Origin: Pseudomonadota bacterium
Lineage (GTDB): Bacteria > Pseudomonadota > Gammaproteobacteria > Burkholderiales > Burkholderiaceae_C
DNA: 15,442 nt
NCBI GenBank assembly: GCA_023435325.1
Contig: JAEYRT010000030.1
Coordinates: 1 to 15,442, forward strand
Direction of reading: 5' to 3'
The notes below the pieces were generated by a model that did no database searches, was not told where the DNA came from, and saw only the letters and a list, made by a program, of their open reading frames with translations. This document shows, in pieces, positions 1 to 6,742 of the stretch; position 1 is the stretch's first letter; each line of letters begins with the position of its first letter. Position numbers and translations under genes: made by a program.

Positions 1-16
1 TGCAAATCCTGTGCCA
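1..16 (-). promoter_or_regulatory. sigma-54 promoter firing leftwards out of the window
   Basis: On the minus strand this reads TGGCACAGGATTTGCA, matching 11 of 12 fixed positions of the sigma-54 consensus (TGGCACG-N4-TTGCA) with the obligatory GG-N10-GC spacing. It points away from nrtD, lies beyond the nrtD terminator and has NtrC-like dyads upstream. It therefore most likely drives a separate nitrogen-regulated unit left of the window. An assimilatory nitrite/nitrate reductase operon is the natural guess, but no gene of that unit is visible here. Confidence 0.8.
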
Positions 17-56
17 GCGTTGCTCAGTCAGAAACTGCCACTATCGACATATGGCA

Positions 57-92
57 TGCACAGCCATGGTGCTGCTGCACCATATTGGTTGT
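57..92. promoter_or_regulatory. tandem NtrC-like binding sites
   Basis: Two adjacent 17-bp dyads at 57-73 (TGCACAGCCATGGTGCT) and 76-92 (TGCACCATATTGGTTGT) each match 11 of the 14 fixed bases of the NtrC site TGCACCA-W3-TGGTGCA. Their centres are 19 bp apart, nearly two helical turns. They lie 40-90 bp upstream of the sigma-54 promoter at 1-16, the usual position of an enhancer. The facing half sites also give an ATGGTGC/GCACCAT inverted repeat (66-83), which I read as part of this double site and not as an RNA hairpin. Confidence 0.6.
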
Positions 93-101
93 GCCAGATG
101 T

Positions 102-131
102 AAAAAAGCCACCAGTGCGGGGGCTAGTGGC
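102..131 (-). terminator. intrinsic terminator after nrtABD
   Basis: On the minus strand, GCCACTAG and CTGGTGGC pair as an 8-bp stem (one G-U) around an 8-nt loop and are followed directly by six T. It begins 26 bp after the nrtD stop and closes the nitrate transporter operon before the next sigma-54 unit. Confidence 0.85.
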
Positions 132-156
132 AGAAAAGTGGATGGGGTGTCTGGTC

Positions 157-957
157 TCAGGCAGCTTTCTCGACATGGCCCTGGCGGGTGTACAGAAAGT
201 CGATCACGGCCTTGCGACAGTGCTGGTACTGTGCGTCTTCTGCCAGAGCGACGCGGTTGCGCGGGCGAGACAGGGGAACGTGCAGCACTTCGCCAATGGT
301 CGCCGCCGGGCCGTTGGTCATCATGACAATCTTGTCGGACAGCAGTACGGCTTCATCCACATCGTGCGTGACCATGACCACGGTGCTGTGGGTGCGCGCG
401 ACGATCTCGAGCAACTCATCCTGCAGCTTGGCTCGGGTCAGGGCATCCAGTGCACCGAATGGCTCATCCATGAGCAGCACTTGTGGCTCCATGGACAAAG
501 CGCGTGCAATGCCAACACGTTGCTTCATGCCCCCAGAGATTTCTCCGGGACGTTTGCTGGCTGCATGGCTCAGGCCCACGAGTTCAAGCGCTGCATCGGT
601 GCGTGCCTTGAGCTGGGCTTTGTTTTCTGCACGGCCAAAGACACGCTCCACCGCCAGGTAGACATTGGCATGGCAGCTCAGCCATGGCAGCAGCGAATGG
701 TTTTGAAATACCACTGCCCGCTCCGGGCCGGGGCCTTTGATTTCACGGTTGGCGCACAGCAGCACACCTTCAGTGGGGGAGGTCAGGCCTGCAATCAGAT
801 TCAGCAACGTGGATTTGCCACAGCCTGAGTGGCCAATCAGGCTCACGAATTCACCTTTCCGGATGCTGAGATCAATGTTGCGCAGCGCAGGGAAAAGGCC
901 CTTGGAAGTCTGGAACGTTTGAGCAACGCCTTGTATTTGGATGAATTTTTCACTCAT
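157..957 (-). CDS. nrtD: nitrate ABC transporter ATP-binding protein
   Basis: This 266-aa protein is the cytoplasmic ATPase that powers nitrate (possibly nitrite or cyanate) import with NrtA and NrtB. Visible motifs are the Walker A loop GHSGCGKST at residues 42-50, the Q-loop near FQNHSLLPW (84-92), the ABC signature SGGMKQR at 141-147, Walker B VLLMDEP at 160-166 with the D-loop GALD, and the switch histidine in VTHD near 198. It lacks the NrtA-like C-terminal extension of cyanobacterial NrtC, so it is the NrtD/NasD type; proteobacterial annotations often call it nrtC. The start overlaps the nrtB stop in an ATGA arrangement, indicating translational coupling. Taurine/sulfonate transporter ATPases are close relatives. 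The nitrate assignment rests on NrtA and the NasR leader. Confidence 0.9.
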   Translation of the reverse strand: MSEKFIQIQGVAQTFQTSKGLFPALRNIDLSIRKGEFVSLIGHSGCGKSTLLNLIAGLTSPTEGVLLCANREIKGPGPERAVVFQNHSLLPWLSCHANVYLAVERVFGRAENKAQLKARTDAALELVGLSHAASKRPGEISGGMKQRVGIARALSMEPQVLLMDEPFGALDALTRAKLQDELLEIVARTHSTVVMVTHDVDEAVLLSDKIVMMTNGPAATIGEVLHVPLSRPRNRVALAEDAQYQHCRKAVIDFLYTRQGHVEKAA

Positions 958-1871
958 GCCTGCACCTCTTCATACGTGAATGCGGAAGCCAGGCGCACCA
1001 GCGCCCATTCCAGAAGCAACCCGACCATGCCAATCACAAAGATGGCAATGATGATGTTGGTGACATTGAGGTTGTTCCACTCATCCCACACCCAGAAGCC
1101 GATGCCCACTCCGCCGGTGAGCATTTCCGCAGCCACGATCACCAGCCAGGCCGTGCCCACAGCCAGGCGCACGCCAGTCAGGAGGTAAGGCAGCACAGCC
1201 GGGAACAGGATGGTGGTGGCAATCTTCCACTCAGAGAGATTCAGCACTCGTGCCACGTTCATATAGTCCTGCGGTACGCGCTGCACGCCCACCGCGGTGT
1301 TGATGACCATGGGCCATATGGAGCAGATGAAGATGGTCCAGATGGCTGCAGGGTTCGCCCCCTGGAACACCAGCAGGCCGATGGGCAGCCAGGCCAGAGG
1401 AGAAACCGGACGCAGCAGGCTGATCAAAGGGTTGCACATGCGCGAGAGAAACTCGAAACGCCCAATCACAAAGCCCAATGGAATGCCGACCAGTGCAGCC
1501 AGGCCAAAGCCCAGCGCAACGCGCTGCAAAGAAGACAGCACGTTCCAGCCTACGCCTTGGTCGTTGGGGCCGTTGCGGTAGAACGGGTCACTGAAGACTT
1601 CCACAGCTTGGGCAAAGGTCGCCTGGGGTGTGGGAATGGCTTGTTCGGTACTGCTGGAAACCAGTGACCACAGTCCCACCATCAGTGCCAGGCCCAGCAA
1701 GGGCGGCAACACTTTGCCAGCCCAGTGTCGCAGGCTGGGCAGGGCTGATGGTTGGGGGACCGCTGTTGGGTGCTTCACAGGCTGTGCGGTGCTTGTCGTG
1801 TCAACATGAGGCGCAGCGGTGCGGGCGGCAGGCTGCGAGTGTGGTGTGTCGTGGAATACGGCGCTAACCAT
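954..1871 (-). CDS. nrtB: nitrate ABC transporter permease
   Basis: This 305-aa inner-membrane permease of the BPD_transp_1 (NrtB/SsuC-like) family forms the translocation channel for nitrate with NrtD. A hydrophilic, proline- and threonine-rich N-terminal tail of about 50 residues precedes the first membrane segment (about 55-75, LPPLLGLALMVGLWSLV). Several further hydrophobic segments follow, with the EAA-type cytoplasmic loop region around LPYLLTGVRLAVGTAW, then WVWDEWNNLNVTNI and a final membrane helix. The ATG is preceded by a strong AAGGAG site 8 nt upstream. Only 11 bp separate it from the nrtA stop, and it overlaps nrtD by 4 bp, so all three genes are one operon. The protein is somewhat longer than typical NrtB at its N-terminus. 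Confidence 0.9.
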   Translation of the reverse strand: MVSAVFHDTPHSQPAARTAAPHVDTTSTAQPVKHPTAVPQPSALPSLRHWAGKVLPPLLGLALMVGLWSLVSSSTEQAIPTPQATFAQAVEVFSDPFYRNGPNDQGVGWNVLSSLQRVALGFGLAALVGIPLGFVIGRFEFLSRMCNPLISLLRPVSPLAWLPIGLLVFQGANPAAIWTIFICSIWPMVINTAVGVQRVPQDYMNVARVLNLSEWKIATTILFPAVLPYLLTGVRLAVGTAWLVIVAAEMLTGGVGIGFWVWDEWNNLNVTNIIIAIFVIGMVGLLLEWALVRLASAFTYEEVQA

Positions 1872-1882
1872 GTTGATACTCC

Positions 1883-3160
1883 TTACACCTTGATGGCAAA
1901 ACTATCGGCATATTGGGCAGGCGCTGTGCCATCCCAGACTTTGCCGTCCATGAGCTTGCTGCTGCGCATGGGGGTGGAGGGCACTGTGATGTGCAACTGT
2001 GACGCTGCCTGCTGATACAGCTCGATCTGGTTGATTTGCTGGGCCACCGCCAGATAGTCGGGATGTTCTTTGAGCAATCCCCATCGCTTGAGCTGGGTCA
2101 GGAACCACATACCGTCGGACAGGTAAGGGAAGTTGACTGCTCCATCACTGAAGAATTTCATATGGTTCGGGTCGTCCCAGGTCTTGCCCAGACCGTTCTG
2201 GTAACGGCCCAGAATGCGCTGGTTGATGGCATCCACGCGGGTGTTGACATAGGCCTTGTCGGCAATGGTTTCAGCCATCTTTACCTTGTTTGGCAGGCTG
2301 GCATCAATCCAGCGGCTGGCTTCCAGGACTGCCATCATCACGGCGCGTGCCGTGTTGGGGTTTTGCTTTACAAAGTCACCGGTGGCGCCGAGCACTTTCT
2401 CCGGATGGTCTTTCCAGATGTCCTGACTGGTGATGGCCGTAATGCCAATTCTGTCCATGATGGTGCGATGGTTCCAGGGCTCACCCACGCAATAACCGTC
2501 CATATTGCCCACTCGCATATTGGCCACCATTTGAGGAGGGGGCACGGTAATGACCTTGGCATCCTTGAATGGATTGATGCCTGCGCTGGCCAGCCAGTAA
2601 TACAGCCACATGGCATGGGTGCCTGTGGGGAAGGTTTGGGCAAAGGTGTAATCGCGCTTTTCGCTGGCCATGAGTTTGGCCAAGCTGGGGCCGTCCACTG
2701 CACCTTTATCAGCCAATTTCTTCGACAAGCTGATGGCCTGGCCATTGTGGTTGAGCGTCATCAGCGCGGCCATGTCTTTCTTGGGGCCACCCACGCCCAG
2801 TTGCAGCCCATAAAGCATGCCATAGAGCACATGGGCAAAGTCCAGATCACCGTTGACCAGCTTGTCGCGTACACCGGCCCAGCTGGCTTCCTTGGTGGGA
2901 ATGATCTTGACGCCATACTTCTGATCGAAGCCCAGAACCGATGCCATGACCACACTGGCACAGTCGGTGAGTGGAATGAAGCCGATTTTGACTTCCTTTT
3001 TTTCTGGTGCGTCAGAGCCGGCGGCCCAGACACCGCAGTGGCCCAGCTGGGTATACAGTGCAGTGCCAGCAGCCAGGCCCGCCGACTGGCGCAGAAAACG
3101 GCGGCGTGATGGGGCCGAGGGGGTGGGCGTTGTGGGTTCGGCAGAAATGAGGTGTGCCAT
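1883..3160 (-). CDS. nrtA: nitrate-binding periplasmic protein, Tat-exported
   Basis: This 425-aa substrate-binding protein captures nitrate in the periplasm and delivers it to NrtB. The N-terminus carries a twin-arginine signal (SRRRFLR, residues 18-24) followed by a hydrophobic, alanine-rich stretch and a possible cleavage site near VWA-AGS. The mature part starts with KIGFIPLTDCASVVMA, typical of the NrtA/CmpA/NasF family, and contains the PTGTHAMWLYYWLASAGINP and GNMDGYCVGEPWNHR segments of that family. The start has a good site, AAGGAG, 8 nt before the ATG. It is the first gene of the transporter operon, behind a leader of about 155 nt with ANTAR-type hairpins and a terminator. CmpA (bicarbonate) or a cyanate-binding protein is less likely given the NasR context. 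Confidence 0.92.
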   Translation of the reverse strand: MAHLISAEPTTPTPSAPSRRRFLRQSAGLAAGTALYTQLGHCGVWAAGSDAPEKKEVKIGFIPLTDCASVVMASVLGFDQKYGVKIIPTKEASWAGVRDKLVNGDLDFAHVLYGMLYGLQLGVGGPKKDMAALMTLNHNGQAISLSKKLADKGAVDGPSLAKLMASEKRDYTFAQTFPTGTHAMWLYYWLASAGINPFKDAKVITVPPPQMVANMRVGNMDGYCVGEPWNHRTIMDRIGITAITSQDIWKDHPEKVLGATGDFVKQNPNTARAVMMAVLEASRWIDASLPNKVKMAETIADKAYVNTRVDAINQRILGRYQNGLGKTWDDPNHMKFFSDGAVNFPYLSDGMWFLTQLKRWGLLKEHPDYLAVAQQINQIELYQQAASQLHITVPSTPMRSSKLMDGKVWDGTAPAQYADSFAIKV

Positions 3161-3215
3161 GGACCTGCTCCTTCGCTACGTGGGTGCCAGATGTTCAAAA
3201 CAGATGGTTTGCTGG

Positions 3216-3271
3216 AAAACACAACGGCGTCCCGATCCGGCCTGCACAGCAGGGGATGGGGACGCCGTTGT
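3216..3271 (-). terminator. attenuator terminator hairpin in nrtA leader
   Basis: Arms ACAACGGCGTCCC and GGGACGCCGTTGT (minus strand; plus-strand 3259-3271 and 3221-3233) form a perfect 13-bp stem. The stem continues after a 1x1 mismatch into 4 bp (3235-3238 with 3254-3257) and an apical CCTGC/GCAGG hairpin. It is followed by G and TTTT (3216-3219) on the transcribed strand. It lies 55 bp before the nrtA start, within the leader. Its 5' arm overlaps the second ANTAR hairpin, so the two structures exclude each other. The T tract is short for a terminator. Confidence 0.8.
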
Positions 3272-3306
3272 CCTGTCTATTGCTTGACTCCAGACCGCCG
3301 TTGGCC
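3260..3306 (-). promoter_or_regulatory. ANTAR antiterminator RNA element (two hexaloop hairpins)
   Basis: In the nrtA leader RNA, hairpin P1 (3293-3306) is GGCC-AACGGC-GGUC and hairpin P2 (3260-3273) is GGAC-AACGGC-GUCC. They are separated by 19 nt. Both have the same six-base loop with A at position 1 and G at position 4, the recognition pattern established for ANTAR proteins such as EutV and NasR. P1 can be extended by CC/GG pairs across a bulged U. P2 uses the same bases as the 5' arm of the terminator at 3216-3271. Binding by the upstream-encoded NasR in response to nitrate/nitrite should therefore favour read-through into nrtABD. This is inferred from sequence and from the Klebsiella nasF precedent. 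Confidence 0.82.
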
Positions 3307-3325
3307 GGGATTCGGGATCAGGGTA

Positions 3326-3341
3326 TGCACGAAGCATGCCA
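3326..3341 (-). promoter_or_regulatory. sigma-54 promoter of nrtABD
   Basis: On the minus strand this reads TGGCATGCTTCGTGCA, with GG-N10-GC spacing and 10 of 12 fixed consensus bases. Transcription would start near 3315, just upstream of hairpin P1, giving a leader of about 155 nt that contains the whole ANTAR element and terminator. That placement supports the call independently of the match score. Confidence 0.72.
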
Positions 3342-3402
3342 GTTGTAATGGCACTTAAACGCAGGAGAAGTCCAGGGTGGAGCCTTGCAGTGACCGCCCA
3401 AG

Positions 3403-3419
3403 CGCTGCACATTGGTGCA
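3403..3419. promoter_or_regulatory. candidate NtrC site upstream of nrtA promoter
   Basis: The right half TGGTGCA (3413-3419) is a perfect NtrC half site and the left half matches 4 of 7, in total 11 of 14 fixed bases. It also contains the short palindrome TGCAC-ATTG-GTGCA. Its centre lies about 95 bp upstream of the predicted start site, a usual enhancer distance, between the nasR stop and the sigma-54 promoter. Confidence 0.45.
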
Positions 3420-3435
3420 AACGTGCCGAGCAGTT

Positions 3436-4698
3436 TCAAGCGCTGGGCTGTGCCAGTAAATCCGCCATGGAAAGCACGGCCTCAGCCACATCGACAATCC
3501 TGCGGTTCTGGCTCATGGCCGTTTGGCGCAGCAGCTTGTGCGCCTCGCTTTCGCTGAGTTTCTGGTGGGTCATGAGCACGCCTTTGGCGCGCTCGACCGT
3601 CTTGCGCTCGGTCAGAGCCTGGCGCACGCTGTCAAGCTCGTTGCGCATGCTCTGCAGCCGTTGTGACTGCTCCTGCATCACTTGCAGCATGGGCAGTTTG
3701 AATGGTGCTGACAATGGACTGTCCCAGTGCGCCGGAGCCGGGCCGGTAAAGAACTCCGGCAGCGTATCTTCGCTGCAGGCAGCCACGGCAGTCGCAGTGT
3801 GACTGGCCGGTGCCGAGAGTGAAGCCTGTGCATGGGACAACAGCATCTGGCAATCATGTGTCAACGCTTCTGCCAGCTGTGCTTCAATGCGGTGCATGCC
3901 GTCCAGCAGGCTGCTGCAAACATCAAACCACACTTCCCCAAGATCCCGGGACAAGGCACTGCCATCGGTTGCCGTGCAGCCAATACGCCGCAGACGTTCC
4001 AGGGTGGTGATGTCTGCACCCGAAGTACAGCATGCCTCCCAGGCCTGCACGAGATCTTCCGGCGCGCATTCCTTGAACACCTGCAAGCAGCGCTCCTGCG
4101 ATTCGATCAGGTGCAGCCAATGCTGCTGACGCTCGATCTGGCTGATGCCGGCACTGAATGCCGCAGCTCCGGTGGCGCGTTCCTGGCCAGCCAGTTCCTT
4201 TCCCTGCATGAAATGGAACATTGCCACCAGCAAGCGGGAAATGCGAGGAGAAGTGGCGCTGTCGGCTGCTTCAAACACCACGGCCAGCAGGCCCGTAATC
4301 AGGCGGCTGTAGGCCTGGGTGGCCACACTTGCCGTCAAGGCCAAAGACAGTACCTGCTGCCGCAAGGCCGGCAGGGCATCCAAGCCTTGCAATACATAGG
4401 CAATGTGGCTGCATAGCCGGGCGCCCTGACCGCCCTGCAGGCTGTGCACGTCCAGCACATCCAGTGTCTGACGCAGCATCGCAATGTGGTGGTCGCAATC
4501 CTGGCGCTGCGCTGTCAGGGCAACGCTGCCACGGCTTCCTTCACTGGCGAGCAAGATGTTGGAGAGTCCTCGTTCCTTCTGGAGTGCATGGATCAGCTCT
4601 CCCAGCGCGCGTACCAGGCTGCTTGTGCGCAGTAACTGTTGAAGTTCGTTGATCTCGCACTGGCGTGCAGCATTCAAAAAGTGCAGGGCGTTGTCCAT
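3436..4698 (-). CDS. nasR: nitrate/nitrite-responsive ANTAR antitermination regulator
   Basis: This 420-aa cytoplasmic protein has a nitrate/nitrite-sensing NIT domain followed by an RNA-binding ANTAR domain. The NIT part begins around residues 25-55 with the diagnostic ALQKERGLSNILL segment and extends over a helical region to about residue 270. The C-terminal ANTAR helices (about 350-415) include LTERKTVERAKGVLM, LSESEAHKLLRQTAM and IVDVAEAVL. In Klebsiella NasR the ANTAR domain binds paired hexaloop hairpins in the nas operon leader when nitrate binds the NIT domain; the matching RNA element lies directly downstream before nrtA. The ATG at 4698 is the first start after an in-frame TGA three codons upstream, though it has no strong Shine-Dalgarno. 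It probably has its own sigma-54 promoter at 4732-4747. No terminator is visible between nasR and the nrtA promoter. Confidence 0.9.
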   Translation of the reverse strand: MDNALHFLNAARQCEINELQQLLRTSSLVRALGELIHALQKERGLSNILLASEGSRGSVALTAQRQDCDHHIAMLRQTLDVLDVHSLQGGQGARLCSHIAYVLQGLDALPALRQQVLSLALTASVATQAYSRLITGLLAVVFEAADSATSPRISRLLVAMFHFMQGKELAGQERATGAAAFSAGISQIERQQHWLHLIESQERCLQVFKECAPEDLVQAWEACCTSGADITTLERLRRIGCTATDGSALSRDLGEVWFDVCSSLLDGMHRIEAQLAEALTHDCQMLLSHAQASLSAPASHTATAVAACSEDTLPEFFTGPAPAHWDSPLSAPFKLPMLQVMQEQSQRLQSMRNELDSVRQALTERKTVERAKGVLMTHQKLSESEAHKLLRQTAMSQNRRIVDVAEAVLSMADLLAQPSA

Positions 4699-4731
4699 GG
4701 CAGATCACAGGCTGAGATTGGCAACTGTTTC

Positions 4732-4747
4732 TGCAAAATCCGTGCCC
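4732..4747 (-). promoter_or_regulatory. sigma-54 promoter of nasR
   Basis: On the minus strand this reads GGGCACGGATTTTGCA, matching 11 of 12 fixed consensus bases with GG-N10-GC. Transcription would start near 4721, leaving an untranslated leader of only about 23 nt before the nasR ATG. A weak GGCA...TGCC dyad (4758-4774) lies just upstream but is too close and too poor to call an NtrC site. Confidence 0.75.
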
Positions 4748-4807
4748 TGCATCTAGAGGCAAACCTGTGGTGCCTGACGGCCAAGCTGGAGAAAGGGCGT
4801 CAGAGTA

Positions 4808-6487
4808 TCAAGCCAGCTCTGCCAGCTCTGCCAGCTCTGCCAGCGCATGCTGCGTTGGCATGGGCGTGTTGGCGAGAGAGTGCAAAGAAGGAGGAAAGCC
4901 ACTGGATGTGGAGAGTTCTTTCGCGTTGCGCACCAAAACCGGGCTGCTGGAATGCACCTTGAAGCGCTGCACCAGTGCTTGTAAATGTTGAGAGTGCTCG
5001 CGCAGGCTGTGTGCAGCGGCGGCGCTTTGCTCAACCAATGCAGAGTTTTGCTGGGTCATCTGATCCAGAGAGCCTACGGCCTGGCTGACCTGGGTGATGT
5101 CATCGCGCTGCTCTGCAGCATGGGTGTTGATGCTGTTCATGACTTCACCGACACGCTGGATGGATTGCACCACCTCGCTCATGGTGCTGCCTGCGTCTTG
5201 TACCAGTCGGGCGCCATTGGCAATACGGCCTACAGAGTCCTGAATGAGATGTTTGATCTCCTTGGCAGCCTGGGCGCTACGCTGGGCCAGGCTGCGCACT
5301 TCGGCCGCCACTACGGCAAAACCACGGCCCTGGTCACCTGCCCGCGCTGCTTCAACGGCCGCGTTGAGGGCCAGAATGTTCGTCTGAAAAGCGATGCCAT
5401 CAATCACGCCAATGATGTCGGCAATCTTTTGGCTGTGGTTGTGGATGTCGGTCATGGTGGAAACCACCTCATCGACAACGGCGCCACCACGCTGTGCCAC
5501 GCCCGAGGCCTGGCTGGCCAACGCCACAGCTTGCTGTGCGCTGCTGGCGGTATCTTGCAGTGTCTGGGTCAGCTGCATCATGGCCGAGGCCGCCTGCTGC
5601 AGATGACTGGATGTGATTTCTGTGCGCTGCGACAGATCCTGGTTGCCTGAGGCAATCTCGTGGCTCGCCAAGTTGATGGCGTCGCCGCTTTGGCGCACAT
5701 CATCAATCATGCTGGACAGGGATTGGCTCATGCGCTGCAGGGATTGCAGCAACTGTCCGAACTCGTCATGACGCTGATGCGCAAACTGCGTGCGGAGATT
5801 GCCTTTGGCAATGTGTTCTGCAATGGCATTGGCTTCTTGTAGCGAACGACGGATATTGCCGATGAGCAGGTAAGCCCCGACGGCAATCCCCAGCAGCAGG
5901 AACACCATGTTGATCGCCGCAGCCCGTACAACGCCCTGGCGTGCAGCGCCCATATCTGCACGCATCTGTGCAAGTTGCTGCGTCCGCTGTTGCACATAGG
6001 TGTTCAGCGCTTGTGTATAGGCATCGGCAGCCTGACGGAAACTGCTGCGTGCGGTCTGCCGGGCCGCTTCAGTCTGTCCGCTGGCTTTGAGTTGCTGTGC
6101 TTTGGTGGCCTCGCTCAGCATGGTCTGGCGCAAGGAGCCCAATTCGCGCAACTGGGCTTGCTCCTGCGTGTGGGTACTGCTGCTGAGCAATGCCTGCTGT
6201 AGCGCTTCAATGCTGTTGGTGGCGGTGGCGATCTGTGCTTGGAATTCATTCTCGTCTTGCATTTCGGCGCTGATGATGGCGGCCTGGGTGCGAACGATAT
6301 TGACCTGGGAGAGGGCGCTCCATTGCGCAGCCTGTTCCAGGCGCAAAGAGAGCAGACTGTCCTGTGCATTGAATTTCGCCTGATGTGCGGCGGAGTTGTA
6401 ACCTGCCAAACCCACGATTACCGTGGCGCCCAACACAATGCTGGCAACGCCAAGCCACAACTTTTTGGTGACGCTGATGTGTTTCAT
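4808..6487 (-). CDS. methyl-accepting chemotaxis protein (MCP)
   Basis: This 559-aa transmembrane chemoreceptor signals to CheA/CheW. A first membrane helix (about 10-30) is followed by a mostly helical periplasmic sensor of about 155 residues, probably a four-helix bundle. A second membrane helix lies at about 187-211, then a HAMP region (212-265) and the coiled-coil signalling domain. The conserved hairpin tip IIGVIDGIAFQTNILALNAA sits at 358-377. I chose the ATG at 6487 because GAGGAAAGAAGG lies just upstream; an in-frame GTG at 6523 would add 12 residues but lacks a good site. The C-terminus ends in three repeats of LAE (residues 549-559), encoded by a 9-bp tandem repeat. The ligand is unknown. 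It lies immediately upstream of nasR, which invites but does not prove a nitrate link. Confidence 0.92.
   Translation of the reverse strand: MKHISVTKKLWLGVASIVLGATVIVGLAGYNSAAHQAKFNAQDSLLSLRLEQAAQWSALSQVNIVRTQAAIISAEMQDENEFQAQIATATNSIEALQQALLSSSTHTQEQAQLRELGSLRQTMLSEATKAQQLKASGQTEAARQTARSSFRQAADAYTQALNTYVQQRTQQLAQMRADMGAARQGVVRAAAINMVFLLLGIAVGAYLLIGNIRRSLQEANAIAEHIAKGNLRTQFAHQRHDEFGQLLQSLQRMSQSLSSMIDDVRQSGDAINLASHEIASGNQDLSQRTEITSSHLQQAASAMMQLTQTLQDTASSAQQAVALASQASGVAQRGGAVVDEVVSTMTDIHNHSQKIADIIGVIDGIAFQTNILALNAAVEAARAGDQGRGFAVVAAEVRSLAQRSAQAAKEIKHLIQDSVGRIANGARLVQDAGSTMSEVVQSIQRVGEVMNSINTHAAEQRDDITQVSQAVGSLDQMTQQNSALVEQSAAAAHSLREHSQHLQALVQRFKVHSSSPVLVRNAKELSTSSGFPPSLHSLANTPMPTQHALAELAELAELA
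4813..4839. repeat. 9-bp tandem repeat in MCP 3' end
   Basis: Three perfect copies of CCAGCTCTG (plus strand) lie at 4813-4821, 4822-4830 and 4831-4839, followed by a partial copy CCAG. Because the unit is nine bases, copy-number change would add or remove LAE triplets from the MCP tail without shifting the frame. Confidence 0.9.
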
Positions 6488-6525
6488 GGCCTTCTTTCCT
6501 CGCTTGTGTTCAATGCCCGTCACTT

Positions 6526-6551
6526 CGTGCTTGGGTTTTTAAAAAAGCACG
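6526..6551 (-). repeat. inverted repeat in MCP leader
   Basis: Perfect 7-bp arms CGTGCTT and AAGCACG enclose a 12-nt A/T-rich loop, 39 bp upstream of the chosen MCP start. It could form a weak hairpin in the MCP 5' untranslated region. The T-rich bases lie in the loop and not after the stem, so it does not look like a terminator. Confidence 0.4.
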
Positions 6552-6592
6552 ATCGTTCTAAAGTGGGTAGTTGAATCCAGATGTGTCTTTTT

Positions 6593-6618
6593 TTGTATTG
6601 GTGCATACGCCCATACAA
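6593..6618. promoter_or_regulatory. operator-like dyad between MCP and murI
   Basis: Nine-base arms TTGTATTGG and CCCATACAA (one mismatch) flank an 8-bp core in the 255-bp divergent intergenic region 6488-6742. It is not followed by a T tract in either useful direction. I therefore read it as a possible protein-binding site for one of the divergent genes. No convincing sigma-70 or FliA promoter could be placed with confidence in this region. Confidence 0.3.
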
Positions 6619-6742
6619 GGCAAGTCATGACATCTTTAGCGTCGTTGTTCACAGGCTGCTCCACATACAGTGCAGGCATTCGCGCCAAACAAGGTCCAGT
6701 CGGCGCATACTCGCTGCTTTGAAGCACTGACCCGCATGAACT

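Noticed and set aside
157..828. Long plus-strand open frame (85-828) opposite nrtD
   Set aside because: It is antisense to a clear ABC ATPase gene with all motifs, has no recognisable domain and arises from codon bias in GC-rich DNA.
2036..3109. 357-codon plus-strand frame opposite nrtA
   Set aside because: Shadow of nrtA; the product is rich in His/Gln/Gly without family motifs.
4758..4774. GGCA...TGCC dyad upstream of nasR as an NtrC site
   Set aside because: Only 9 of 14 fixed bases match and it would lie about 45 bp from the start site, too close to the sigma-54 promoter for a usual enhancer.
6541..6640. TAAAG-containing stretches as FliA (sigma-28) promoters for the MCP
   Set aside because: Spacing and the GCCGATAA-type -10 element do not fit on either strand.
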